Source: Thermus neutrinimicus (GTDB lineage: Bacteria; Deinococcota; Deinococci; Deinococcales; Thermaceae). Taken from it: a DNA stretch of 64,000 nucleotides. Within the stretch, counting starts at the first letter, position 1. Each line of letters begins with the position of its first letter. The position numbers and the translations under genes were made by a program. The stretch covers positions 1 to 64,000 of the forward strand of contig NZ_JAKTNU010000013.1 of NCBI RefSeq assembly GCF_022760955.1. The letters run 5' to 3'. Positions 23,783-33,582 of this stretch are shown piece by piece. The notes beneath the pieces are model-generated. The model had not been told where the DNA came from. It was given only the letters and a program-made list of their open reading frames with translations, and did not search any database.

Positions 23783-25487
23783 GCCAGGCAAGAAGCTCCT
23801 GGTAAGGGAGGGCGTTCAACACCCGCTTTGGACCAATCCAGGCCCTCTGCGCCGTGCCCACCGCAAGCTCCATGAAGCGCAGGTGCTCCACCTGGTGGGC
23901 ATCGGTGGAAAGGCTGATCCAAAGCCCCATCCCGTAGGCCATGCGGGCCAGATCATCCGGGAGGTCCATGCGGTCGTAATAGCCATCGATCTCCACCGCC
24001 ACGCCCCGTTCCTTGGCCTTGGCAAACACCGCCTCCCAGTCCGCCTCGATGGGCGCCCGCCTTCCGAGGAGCCGGGCCGTGGGGTGAGCCAGCACGTGCA
24101 CAAAGGGGTTTTCCAGGGCGCGCAGGATCCTTTTGGTCTGTTCGGCCTTGGAAAGCTTAAAGCCCGAGTGGATGGAGATGAGCACCAGGTCCAGCTCCCG
24201 CAAAACCCAGTCCGGATAGTCCAGGGAGCCGTCGGGGCGGATGTCCACCTCCGCCCCCGCCAGGAGGTAGGGGGGGCCTTTGGTTTCGTTGAAGCGGCGA
24301 ATGGCCTCAATGCGCCTTAGGGCCTCCTCGGGGGAAGGACCTCCCGCCACCCGCACCGCCGGGGAGTGGTCGGTGACCCCCAGGTACTGGTAGCCCAGGG
24401 CCTTGGCCGCCTGCCAGAGCTCCTCGAGGCCATTCTGCCCGTCGGAATAGGTGGAGTGGACCTGCAAGTCCCCCTTCACCTGGGAAAGCTCCAGGAGCCT
24501 GGGAAGCCTTCCCTCCAACGCCGCCTCGATCTCCCCTTGGTTCTCCCGCAGGACAGGAGGAATGAAGGGTAGCCCCAAAGTCTCGTAGACCCCCTCCTCC
24601 GTCTCCCCTGCCAGGCGGGCCTCGCCCTTATAGACCCCGTACTCGGAAAGCTTTAAACCCTTCTCCTGGGCAAGGCTCCGAAGCCGGATGGAGTGCTCCT
24701 TGCTCCCGGTGAGGTACTGGAGGCCGGAGCCCCAACTTTCGGGCGGCACCACCCGGAGGTCCACCTGCAGGCCGTTTTTCAGGAACACCGTGGCCCGCTC
24801 CCTACCCTGGGCGTACACCTCCTTCACCTGGGAGAGCTTCACGAAGGCTTTCACCACCTCCTCGCCTCTTTCGCTGGCCACCAGGTAGTCCAGGTCCCCC
24901 ACCGTGTCCTTATACCGCCTGGCGGATCCGCACAGTTCCGCCCTCTCCACCCCCGGCAGGTCCCGGATGGCGGCGAGGAGGTTCCGCGCCAAGGAGAGCA
25001 CCGCCCCCAAGGGCCTTCGCTTGCCCGCCACCTGCACCAGGGCCAGGCCCTCCCGGATGCGCTCCGCCTTCTTTTGGCCAAAACCCTTGAGGCGCAGGAG
25101 ATCGCCCCTTTCCAGGGCCTCCCTCAGCTTTTCCAGGGAGTCGATGCCCAGCTCGTGGAAAAGCTGCCTGGCGGTCTTGGGCCCCACCCCGGGAACCCCC
25201 ATCACCGCCAAGACCCCCTTCGGCACCCGCTCCGAAAGGTCCCGGTGCTTCCCTATCCCCCCGGTGGCGAGAAACTCCAGGATCTTTTCCGCCAGGTCCG
25301 GGCCGATCCCGGGAAGGGCCAGAAGAGCCTCCTTTCCCCCCTTGGCCACCTCCTCAATGGGGGTATCCAGGTCGTAGAGGGTGCGAGCTGCCTGGTAGTA
25401 GGCCCGCACCCTAAAGGGGTTATCCCCAAGAAACTCGCTCATGAGCCCGATCTCCTCGAGGAGACGGGCCAGCTCCTGGTTCCTCAT
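23760..25487 (-). CDS. polX: DNA polymerase X with PHP domain
   Basis: From ATG 25487 the protein has 575 residues, the length I recall for Thermus PolX. The order is an N-terminal 8-kDa-like HhH region, a thumb/fingers region with helix-hairpin-helix GVPGVGPKTARQLF, the palm with catalytic aspartates GDLDYLVAS and QVDLRVVP, and a C-terminal PHP domain starting DLQVHSTYSDG with GVTDHSP, HVLAHPTARLLG and STDAHQVEHL metal ligands. It fills gaps in base-excision repair, and the PHP part gives 3'-5' exonuclease and AP-site activities. It diverges from the HARE-HTH gene and overlaps the UDG gene at the 3' end. Confidence 0.94.
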   Translation of the reverse strand: MRNQELARLLEEIGLMSEFLGDNPFRVRAYYQAARTLYDLDTPIEEVAKGGKEALLALPGIGPDLAEKILEFLATGGIGKHRDLSERVPKGVLAVMGVPGVGPKTARQLFHELGIDSLEKLREALERGDLLRLKGFGQKKAERIREGLALVQVAGKRRPLGAVLSLARNLLAAIRDLPGVERAELCGSARRYKDTVGDLDYLVASERGEEVVKAFVKLSQVKEVYAQGRERATVFLKNGLQVDLRVVPPESWGSGLQYLTGSKEHSIRLRSLAQEKGLKLSEYGVYKGEARLAGETEEGVYETLGLPFIPPVLRENQGEIEAALEGRLPRLLELSQVKGDLQVHSTYSDGQNGLEELWQAAKALGYQYLGVTDHSPAVRVAGGPSPEEALRRIEAIRRFNETKGPPYLLAGAEVDIRPDGSLDYPDWVLRELDLVLISIHSGFKLSKAEQTKRILRALENPFVHVLAHPTARLLGRRAPIEADWEAVFAKAKERGVAVEIDGYYDRMDLPDDLARMAYGMGLWISLSTDAHQVEHLRFMELAVGTAQRAWIGPKRVLNALPYQELLAWLKARRGL

Positions 25488-25493
25488 GCCCTC

Positions 25494-25509
25494 ACTATAC
25501 GGGTATACT
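25494..25509. promoter_or_regulatory. Interlocked divergent -10 elements, polX and HARE-HTH gene
   Basis: Minus-strand TATAGT (25499-25494) lies six bases from the polX ATG. Plus-strand TATACT (25504-25509) lies ten bases from ATG 25520. The whole gap is only 32 bp, so both messages should be leaderless or nearly so, and two polymerases could not bind at once. No clear -35 hexamers are seen. Confidence 0.5.
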
Positions 25510-25519
25510 GGACCTGCCC

Positions 25520-25768
25520 ATGCCCCCACCGGATCGGTTCCGCAAGGCGGTGTTGGAGATGCTGAAACGGGAGGGCCGGCCGCTGCACTACACGGAGGTG
25601 GGCCGCCGCCTGAAGGAAGCGGGGCTCTGGGCCGCGGTGAAGGAACCGGAGAAAATCGCCAAGATCCGGCTTTCCGCCTTGGCCCGCTGGTCCAGAAGCC
25701 CGGTAGTGGCCCTGGGAAAAGGGTTCTACGCCCTCAGGGAAGAAGGCGATACGAGCCCAGAACCTTGA
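25520..25768 (+). CDS. Small HARE-HTH-like winged-helix protein
   Basis: The 82-residue protein resembles the HARE-HTH (HB1/ASXL) winged helix found in RNA polymerase delta subunits and restriction or chromatin proteins. Its core is a helical FRKAVLEMLKREGRPLHYTEVGRRLKEAG followed by ALARWSRSPVVALGKGFYAL, where the pattern of a short wing with a GxGFY end is typical. HARE-HTH domains are predicted to sense modified or damaged DNA. Its position beside polX and the uracil-DNA glycosylase supports a DNA link, by inference. The last 35 nt overlap the convergent dihydroorotate dehydrogenase-like gene. Confidence 0.65.
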   Translation: MPPPDRFRKAVLEMLKREGRPLHYTEVGRRLKEAGLWAAVKEPEKIAKIRLSALARWSRSPVVALGKGFYALREEGDTSPEP

Positions 25769-26732
25769 GGTAGTTGGCCCTTTCCAGGGCAGCGGGCTCC
25801 GCCACCTTCAGGTAGCTCATGACCCCCCGCATCTCCTCCACGCTCCCGTACCCCTTCTCCTCCATAAAGGCCTTGAGTTCCTCGAGCACGGTGCGGAAAT
25901 GCCCCGGCCCCTTTTCCAGAAGAGCCGAGGTCATCATCACCACCTGGGCCCCGGAAAGAATCCCCTTAACCGCCTCCTTCCCCGAGTGCACGCCCCCCGT
26001 CAAGGCCAGTTCCAGGCCAACCCGGCCGTAGAGGAGGGCGATCCAGTGGATGCGCAAAAGGGCCTCGTAGGGGCGGGAAAGGCTTAGGGTGGGCACCACG
26101 GAAAAGGTCTCCAGGTCCAGGTCGGGCTGGTAGAAGCGGTTGAAAAGGACCAGGGCCCGGGCCCCCGTGCCCTCCACCCCTTTTGCGAAGTGGGCAAAGG
26201 CGGTAAAGGCATGCCCCACCTTGACGGCCACGGGGATTCCCACGCTTTCCACCACCGCCCGGATGGTATCCAGGTACATGGCCTCCACCTCCGCCCCGGA
26301 AAGGGAAGGGTCGGTGGGAATGTAGTAGAGGTTGAGCTCTATGGCGTCAGCCCCTGCTTCCTCCAGAAGCCTGGCATACTCCACCCACCCTCCCCGGCTG
26401 ATGCCGTTCAAGCTGGCGATGATGGGAATGGAAACCCGCTCCTTGGCCCGGGAAAGGAGGTCCAGGTGGCGCTCAGGGGTCAGGCGGTACTCGTGGGCCC
26501 GGGGAAAGTAGGAAAGGGCCTCGGCGTAGCTTTCGTGGCCGTAGTGCAGGTAATGGTCCAGGATCTCCTCCTCGAGGGTCACCTGTTCCTCAAAGAGGGA
26601 GTGCATCACGATGGCCGCTGCACCCCCATCCTCCAGGCGGAGAAACCCGTCCAGCCGCTCCGTAAGGGGTGAGGCCGAGGCCACCAAAGGGTGCTCCAGC
26701 TTTAAGCCCAGGTAGGTGGTGCTGAGGTCCAT
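25734..26732 (-). CDS. Dihydroorotate dehydrogenase-like flavoprotein
   Basis: The 332-residue TIM-barrel protein shares the PyrD/DHODB fold, with HPLVASASPLTER at the start, IPIIASLNGISRGGWVEYARLLEEAGADAIELNLYY in mid-sequence and a LALTGGVHSGKEAVKGILSGAQVVMMTSALLEKG phosphate-binding region. It lies 15 nt downstream of the pyruvate:ferredoxin oxidoreductase gene on the same strand, an association I recall from other bacteria that suggests a role other than pyrimidine synthesis, perhaps ferredoxin-linked. The catalytic Cys/Ser position is not clear to me. The substrate is unknown. Confidence 0.75.
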   Translation of the reverse strand: MDLSTTYLGLKLEHPLVASASPLTERLDGFLRLEDGGAAAIVMHSLFEEQVTLEEEILDHYLHYGHESYAEALSYFPRAHEYRLTPERHLDLLSRAKERVSIPIIASLNGISRGGWVEYARLLEEAGADAIELNLYYIPTDPSLSGAEVEAMYLDTIRAVVESVGIPVAVKVGHAFTAFAHFAKGVEGTGARALVLFNRFYQPDLDLETFSVVPTLSLSRPYEALLRIHWIALLYGRVGLELALTGGVHSGKEAVKGILSGAQVVMMTSALLEKGPGHFRTVLEELKAFMEEKGYGSVEEMRGVMSYLKVAEPAALERANYLKVLGSYRLLP

Positions 26733-26747
26733 GGCTTCCTCCTCCCT

Positions 26748-29700
26748 TTAGCTTGGCACAGTTTCCCTTTGGGCCATGCGGGAAAGCCTTTCCCACCTTT
26801 CCCGCACGGCCTCCTCCGCCAGCTTCAAGAAGGCCTCGGCCCCCTCGGGATGGGTCTGGAGAAGGAGCCGGTAGCGGTTTTCCGCATAGAGGTATTCCCG
26901 CAAGGGCAGGGTGGGGGGCTTGGAATCCAGGATCAGCCCCTGGCCAGGGATGTAGCGGAAGAGGGGCCAGTACCCCGTGCGCTCCGCCAACCTCTGGTGC
27001 TCCATGCCCTTGGCCATGTCGATGCCGTGGGCAATGCAGTGGCTGTAGGCGATGATGAGGGCCGGACCCTTATGGGCCTCCGCCTCGAGGAAGGCCCTCA
27101 GGGTGTGGGCATCGCTCGCCCCCATGGCCACCTGGGCCACGTAAACGTGCCCGTAGCTCATGGCCATGAAGGCCAGGTCCTTCTTGGGGGTGGGCTTGCC
27201 CGCCGCGGCGAACTTGGCCACCGCCCCCAGGCCCGTGGCCTTGGAGGCCTGCCCCCCGGTGTTGGAGTAGACCTCTGTGTCCAACACCAGGACCTTCACG
27301 TTGGCCCCGCTGGCCAGCACGTGGTCCAGACCCCCGTAACCGATATCGTAGGCCCAGCCGTCCCCGCCCACGATCCACACGGAATGGGGGATGAGGGCAT
27401 CCGCCACCGCCAGGAGATCCCGGGCCTTGGGATCGTCCAGGTCCTTGAGCTTTTGCCGTAGCAGGGCCACATCCCGCCGCCTCTCCTCCACCCCCTCTGG
27501 CCCCGTGTCCGCAAGGAGCCTCTCCAAAAGCTCCTCCCCCAGCACCTGCCGGAAGCCCCTGACAAGCTCTCGGGCGTACTCCGCCTTCTTGTCCAGGGCC
27601 AGGCGCATGCCGAAACCGAACTCGGCGTTGTCCTCGAAAAGGGAGTTGGCCCAGGCGGGGCCCCGCCCCTCCTTGTTCTTGCTCCAGGGGGTCGTGGGAA
27701 GGTTTCCCCCGTAGATGGAGCTACACCCGGTGGCGTTGGCCACGATGAGGCGGTCGCCGAAGAGCTGGGTAAGGAGCCTCAGGTAAGGGGTTTCCCCACA
27801 CCCCGCGCAGGCCCCGGGGAACTCAAACAAGGGCTCCAGAAGTTGCACGTCCTTGACCGCGTGGAACTTGAGGCTGGCCCTGGGGGTTTCCGGCAGGGAA
27901 AGGAAAAAGTCCCAGTGCCGGTTCATGGCTTCCCGAACCTCGAGGCGGGGTGCCAGGTTCAAGGCCTTCCGGCTCGGGTTTTGCTTGTCCTTGGCGGGGC
28001 ATACCTCCACGCATAGGGAGCAACCCGTGCAGTCGTCGGGGCTTATGGCCAGGGTAAACTCCCCGGTGAGTTCCTTCCACATGGCCTTGCGGTGGGGGAA
28101 ACCCTCGGGGGCCTGGGCCAAGGCTTCCTCCGGCACCACCTTGGCCCGGATCACCGCATGGGGGCAGACCAGGACGCACTTGCCGCACTGCACGCACACC
28201 TGGGGATCCCAGGTGGGGATGAACTCCGCGATGCCCCGCTTTTCGTACCTGGCCGTCCCCGTGGGGTAGGTTCCATCCGGGGGAAAGGCGGAAACCGGCA
28301 AGGCGTCTCCAAGCCCCAAGGCGATGGGCCCCAGCACCTCCCGTACGAAGGCGGGCGGGTGGTCCACCATAGGGGGCACCAGCTCCTGCTCCGAGGTGAT
28401 CCTTCCGGGAATGGGGAGGGGCTCCACCGCCTCAAAACCCAGCTCCACTGCCTGGAAGTTCCTCTCCAGCACCGTTTTTCCCCGCTTGCCGTAGCTTTTC
28501 TCTATCCCCTTCTTGATGCGGGCCTTGGCCTCCTCCTCGGGCAAGACCCGGGAAAGCCTGAAGAAGGCCGCCTGCATGATGGTGTTGATACGCCCGGGAA
28601 GGCCCACCCTCCTGGCCAGCTCATAGGCGTTGACCACATAGACCCTTAGCTTCTTCCTGAGGATCTCCTCCTGGACAGGCCTGGGCAGGCGGTCCCAAAC
28701 CTCCTCCTTGGGGTAGGGGCTATTGATGAGGACCGTGGCCCCTTCTTCCGCCACCCCCAGCATGGGAAGCCGTTCCAAGAAGCTCCACTGGTGGATGCCC
28801 ACGAAGTTGGCCTTCTGCACCAGGTAGGGCTTGTTCAGGGGATTTGGCCCAAAGCGCAGGTGGCTTACCGTGCGGGAGCCCGACTTCTTGGAGTCGTAGA
28901 CAAAATACCCTTGGGCGTAAAGGGGGGTCTCCTCCCCGATGATCTTGATGGTGTTCTTGTTGGCGCTCACGGTCCCATCGGCCCCCAGGGCGAAGAAAAC
29001 CGCCCGCACCGAGGCCGGGTCCTCAAAGTCCACCTGGGGATAGGAAAGGCTTGTGCCCGTCACGTCGTCCACGATTCCCACGGTGAAGCCATGCCGGGGT
29101 CTCTCCTTCCTGAGCTCCTCAAAAACCCCCAGGGCCATGGCTGGGGTGAACTCCTTGGAGGAAAGCCCGTACCTCCCGCCCACCAGGACCGGAACCTCCC
29201 CACCCCTCAGGGCAAAGGCCGCCGCCACCTCCTGGAAGAGGGGTTCCCCCACGGCCCCAGGCTCCTTACCCCGGTCCAGGACCGCCACCTTCCTCACGGT
29301 TTGGGGCAAGGTGGCGAGAAAGGCCTCGCTCTGGAAGGGGCGGTAAAGGCGCACCCGCACCATGCCCACCCTTTCCCCTTGCCTCAGGAGGTACTCCACC
29401 GCCTCCTCCACCGCCAAGGAGGCTGAGCCCATGACCACCACCACCCGCTCCGCTTCCGGGTGGCCGAAGTACTCGTAAGGAGCGTAACGGCGCCCCGTTA
29501 CCTGGGCAAAGTGTTCCATGGCCTCGGCCACCACCTGGGGCAGGCGCAGGTAGTGGGGGTTGATGGCCTCCCGGTTCTGGAAGTAGTGGTCGGGGTTTTG
29601 CGCGGTGCCCCGGATCACCGGGGCCTCGGGGGTGAGGGCCCGCCGGCGATAGGCCTCGAGGGCCCCGAAGGGAAAGAGGGCCTTAAGCTCCCGGTCGGAA

Positions 29701-30251
29701 AGGGGCACGATCTTCTGCACCTCGTGGGAGGTGCGGAAACCATCCATGGCGTGTAGCACGGGCAGGCTTGCCTTCAGGGCAGCGATGTGGGCCATGGCCG
29801 CCAAGTCCTGTGCCGCCTGCACGGAGTCCGACACCAGGATCGCCCACCCCGTGGGCCGCACCGCATAGAGATCCTGGTGGTCCCCAAAGATGGATAGGGC
29901 ATGGGTGGCCAAGGACCTAGCGGCCACGTGGATCACCCCGGGAAGGGCCTGGCCGGCGATCTTGTACATGTCGGGGATCATGAGCAGGAGGCCTTGGCTG
30001 GCGGTGAAGGTGGTGGCCAGCACCCCCTCCTGGAGGGCCCCGTGCAGGGCCCCCGCCGCACCCCCCTCGGACTGCATCTCCACCACCCGGGGCACCAGTC
30101 CAAACAGGTTGGGCTCCCCCCTGGCCGCCCACTCATCGGAGAGCTCCGCCATGGGGCTGGAAGGGGTGATGGGGTAAATGGCGATCACCTCGCTTAAGCG
30201 GTAGGCCACCCGGGCCACCGCCTCGTTGCCGTCCACGGTGATGGAGCGCAT
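26748..30251 (-). CDS. nifJ: Pyruvate:ferredoxin (flavodoxin) oxidoreductase
   Basis: This 1167-residue single-chain enzyme converts pyruvate and CoA to acetyl-CoA, CO2 and reduced ferredoxin. The N-terminal pyruvate/TPP domain holds IAIYPITPSSPMAE. A two-cluster ferredoxin domain shows CVQCGKCVLVCP and CTGCSLCVEVCP. The C-terminal TPP domain has GCGETPYLRLL, a GDGWAYDIGYGG binding motif and TEVYSNTGGQASKA. The start is ATG 30251 (MRSITVDGNEA), preceded by GGTGAGGTGA; the longer open frame has no homology. A downstream flavoprotein gene is probably co-transcribed. It diverges from a small membrane-protein gene. Confidence 0.95.
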   Translation of the reverse strand: MRSITVDGNEAVARVAYRLSEVIAIYPITPSSPMAELSDEWAARGEPNLFGLVPRVVEMQSEGGAAGALHGALQEGVLATTFTASQGLLLMIPDMYKIAGQALPGVIHVAARSLATHALSIFGDHQDLYAVRPTGWAILVSDSVQAAQDLAAMAHIAALKASLPVLHAMDGFRTSHEVQKIVPLSDRELKALFPFGALEAYRRRALTPEAPVIRGTAQNPDHYFQNREAINPHYLRLPQVVAEAMEHFAQVTGRRYAPYEYFGHPEAERVVVVMGSASLAVEEAVEYLLRQGERVGMVRVRLYRPFQSEAFLATLPQTVRKVAVLDRGKEPGAVGEPLFQEVAAAFALRGGEVPVLVGGRYGLSSKEFTPAMALGVFEELRKERPRHGFTVGIVDDVTGTSLSYPQVDFEDPASVRAVFFALGADGTVSANKNTIKIIGEETPLYAQGYFVYDSKKSGSRTVSHLRFGPNPLNKPYLVQKANFVGIHQWSFLERLPMLGVAEEGATVLINSPYPKEEVWDRLPRPVQEEILRKKLRVYVVNAYELARRVGLPGRINTIMQAAFFRLSRVLPEEEAKARIKKGIEKSYGKRGKTVLERNFQAVELGFEAVEPLPIPGRITSEQELVPPMVDHPPAFVREVLGPIALGLGDALPVSAFPPDGTYPTGTARYEKRGIAEFIPTWDPQVCVQCGKCVLVCPHAVIRAKVVPEEALAQAPEGFPHRKAMWKELTGEFTLAISPDDCTGCSLCVEVCPAKDKQNPSRKALNLAPRLEVREAMNRHWDFFLSLPETPRASLKFHAVKDVQLLEPLFEFPGACAGCGETPYLRLLTQLFGDRLIVANATGCSSIYGGNLPTTPWSKNKEGRGPAWANSLFEDNAEFGFGMRLALDKKAEYARELVRGFRQVLGEELLERLLADTGPEGVEERRRDVALLRQKLKDLDDPKARDLLAVADALIPHSVWIVGGDGWAYDIGYGGLDHVLASGANVKVLVLDTEVYSNTGGQASKATGLGAVAKFAAAGKPTPKKDLAFMAMSYGHVYVAQVAMGASDAHTLRAFLEAEAHKGPALIIAYSHCIAHGIDMAKGMEHQRLAERTGYWPLFRYIPGQGLILDSKPPTLPLREYLYAENRYRLLLQTHPEGAEAFLKLAEEAVRERWERLSRMAQRETVPS

Positions 30252-30336
30252 AGGGTTCACCTCACCCTTACCATATCGGCCCGGGCGGGTGAGGAATGTC
30301 CCGGGCACGGCCCCGCCCCCGGTGTACCATGAGGCC

Positions 30337-30471
30337 ATGCCCCTGCGGTACCCCTTGGCCCTCCTCTTCCTTTTGGCGGCCCTAATCCTCGATGATTACC
30401 GGCCACCTCTCCTCCTTTTGGCTGGAGCCGTCCTCCTCCTGGGAAGGCCCAAAAGCTGCCCTAGGGCTTGA
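30337..30471 (+). CDS. Small two-helix membrane protein
   Basis: The 44-residue frame from ATG 30337 gives LALLFLLAALIL, a short DDYRPP turn and a second hydrophobic stretch LLLLAGAVLLLG, ending in a basic Cys-containing tail. TACCAT lies six bases ahead of the ATG, the same start geometry seen at other leaderless genes here. I do not recognise a family. It diverges from the pyruvate:ferredoxin oxidoreductase gene and lies 32 bp ahead of the aminopeptidase. It is real only if conserved in relatives. Confidence 0.4.
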   Translation: MPLRYPLALLFLLAALILDDYRPPLLLLAGAVLLLGRPKSCPRA

Positions 30472-30503
30472 CGTAAGCCCTTTTGGCCAAAAGACTTGGG
30501 AGC

Positions 30504-31730
30504 GTGAGCGCGTTTCAGGAGAACCTAGAAAAGCTGGCGGACTTGGCCATCCGGGTAGGGCTTAACCTGGAAAAAGGGCAGGAGGTCATCGCCACCGCGC
30601 CCATAGAGGCGGTGGATTTCGTGCGCCTTCTGGCGGAAAAGGCCTACGGGCAAGGGGCAAGCCTCTTCACGGTCCTCTACGGGGATAACGTCCTCTCCCG
30701 GAAGCGCCTTTCCCTGGCCCCGGAGGAAGGTTTGGACCAGGCCCCGGCCTGGCTCTACGAGGGCATGGCTAAGGCCTTCCGGGAAGGGGCGGCGCGGCTT
30801 GCGGTTTCCGGCAACGACCCCCGGGCCCTCGAGGGCCTTCCCCCGGAGCGCATCGGGCGGGCCCAACAGGCGCAGAGCCGCGCCTACAAGCCGGCCCTCG
30901 AGGCCATCACGGAGTTTGTCTCCAACTGGACCATCGTCCCCTTCGCCCACCCCGGCTGGGCCCGGGCGGTCTTCCCGGATCTCCCCGAGGAGGAAGCCGT
31001 GGCCAGGCTCTGGCAGGCCATCTTCCAGGCCACCCGGGTGGACGGGCCGGACCCCGTAGCCGCCTGGGAGGCCCACAACCGAAGCCTCCACGAAAAGGTG
31101 GCCTTCCTGAACGCCAAGCGCTTCGCTGCCCTACACTTCCAGGGGCCAGGTACGGACCTAACGGTGGGCCTTGCGGAAGGCCACCTATGGCAGGGTGGGG
31201 CCACCCCCACCAAGAAGGGACGCATTTGTAACCCCAATCTGCCCACGGAGGAGGTCTTCACCGCCCCCCATCGGGAACGGGTGGAAGGGGTGGTGCGCGC
31301 AACCCGGCCCCTGGCCCTGGGGGGGCAGCTGGTGGAGGGCATCTGGGCTCGGTTTGAACGGGGATATGCGGTGGAGGTAGGGGCGGAAAGGGGCCAGGAG
31401 GTCCTCCTCAAGGTCCTCTCCACCGACGAGGGGGCCCGCAGGCTCGGAGAGGTGGCCCTGGTACCCGCCGACAATCCCATCGCCCAAACGGGCTTGGTCT
31501 TCTTCGACACCCTCTTTGACGAGAACGCCGCCAGCCACATCGCCTTCGGCCAGGCCTATGCGGAGAACCTCGAGGGGCGCCCAAGCGGGGAGGAATTCCT
31601 AAGGCGCGGGGCCAACGAAAGCCTGGTGCACATCGACTGGATGATCGGCTCTAAGGAAATGCAGGTGGATGGGATCTTGCAGGATGGCACCCGGGTGCCC
31701 CTGATGCGCCAAGGGCTTTGGGTGATCTGA
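30504..31730 (+). CDS. M29 aminopeptidase (aminopeptidase T/II type)
   Basis: From GTG 30504 the product is 408 residues, equal to Thermus aminopeptidase T as I recall it, and starts in register with that family (SAFQENLEKLADLAIRVGLNL). M29 enzymes bind two metal ions; the ligand regions include NLPTEEVFTAPHRERVEG, ASHIAFGQAY and the C-terminal VHIDWMIGSKEM. It removes N-terminal residues from peptides in the cytoplasm. A longer TTG start at 30483 is possible but lies outside the homologous part. A hairpin terminator follows 14 nt after the stop. Confidence 0.88.
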   Translation: MSAFQENLEKLADLAIRVGLNLEKGQEVIATAPIEAVDFVRLLAEKAYGQGASLFTVLYGDNVLSRKRLSLAPEEGLDQAPAWLYEGMAKAFREGAARLAVSGNDPRALEGLPPERIGRAQQAQSRAYKPALEAITEFVSNWTIVPFAHPGWARAVFPDLPEEEAVARLWQAIFQATRVDGPDPVAAWEAHNRSLHEKVAFLNAKRFAALHFQGPGTDLTVGLAEGHLWQGGATPTKKGRICNPNLPTEEVFTAPHRERVEGVVRATRPLALGGQLVEGIWARFERGYAVEVGAERGQEVLLKVLSTDEGARRLGEVALVPADNPIAQTGLVFFDTLFDENAASHIAFGQAYAENLEGRPSGEEFLRRGANESLVHIDWMIGSKEMQVDGILQDGTRVPLMRQGLWVI

Positions 31731-31743
31731 AGCCTGGGTAAAG

Positions 31744-31774
31744 GAGCCCGCCGGGAAACATCCCCGGCGGGCTC
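31744..31774. terminator. Hairpin terminator after the aminopeptidase gene
   Basis: Arms GAGCCCGCCGGG and CCCGGCGGGCTC pair perfectly over 12 bp around a 7-base loop. The site follows the aminopeptidase stop by 13 nt and also lies beyond the 3' end of the convergent sulfhydrylase gene, so it may act on both. Confidence 0.7.
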
Positions 31775-31791
31775 TGGGCTAGGGAGGACCA

Positions 31792-31806
31792 TTATGTGCA
31801 TATAAT
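31792..31806 (+). promoter_or_regulatory. Consensus -10 box without a downstream sense gene
   Basis: A perfect TATAAT (31801-31806) lies inside the near-palindrome TTATGTGCATATAA (31792-31805, one mismatched pair). Reading rightward, the only gene ahead is the sulfhydrylase on the opposite strand, so any transcript would be antisense to its 3' end. No -35 is clear. It may instead be a protein-binding palindrome. Confidence 0.3.
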
Positions 31807-31839
31807 CACGATTAAGCCTGCTTGTGCCTTCACTCCCCC

Positions 31840-33156
<1,317 letters not shown>

Positions 33157-33570
33157 TCAGCGCACCAAAAGCACGGGGCAGGGGGCTTCCGCCAACACCC
33201 TTTGGCTTTGGCTTCCCAGGAAGAGGCTACCGATCGCCCCCAAGCCCCGGGTACCCATGACGATGAGGTCGGCCTGTTCCCCTATGGCCGCCTCCAGGAT
33301 GGCCTCCGCAGGGCGCCCCTCGAGGAGAAGGGCATCCTCCCGGGGCACCCCCGTGAGGCCCACGGCCTCCGCCAGGACCTTTTCCGCCCGTTCCAGGCGC
33401 CTTTTCAGGGCCTCCTGGAAAAAGGGCTCCCCCAGGTAGTCGGGGACGGGCTCATAGACATGCACCACCACCAACCTGGCCCCGTGGGCCTCGGCCTCCA
33501 TCTTGGCTATCCTTGCCGCCCGCTTGGCATGGTCGGAACCGTCATAAGCCAGGAGGATGGTCTTGAACAT
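33157..33570 (-). CDS. Universal stress protein (UspA family)
   Basis: The 137-residue protein begins MFKTILLAYDGSDHAKRAAR and ends with the ATP-binding loop GTRGLGAIGSLFLGSQSQ and CPVLLVR. The loop is the G-2X-G-9X-G-S/T type, so it should bind ATP. An in-frame TTG two codons earlier exists, but the family starts at this ATG. It follows hslO by 12 nt on the same strand, an understandable pairing of two stress proteins. Confidence 0.9.
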   Translation of the reverse strand: MFKTILLAYDGSDHAKRAARIAKMEAEAHGARLVVVHVYEPVPDYLGEPFFQEALKRRLERAEKVLAEAVGLTGVPREDALLLEGRPAEAILEAAIGEQADLIVMGTRGLGAIGSLFLGSQSQRVLAEAPCPVLLVR

Positions 33571-33582
33571 GGACAAAGTTTA

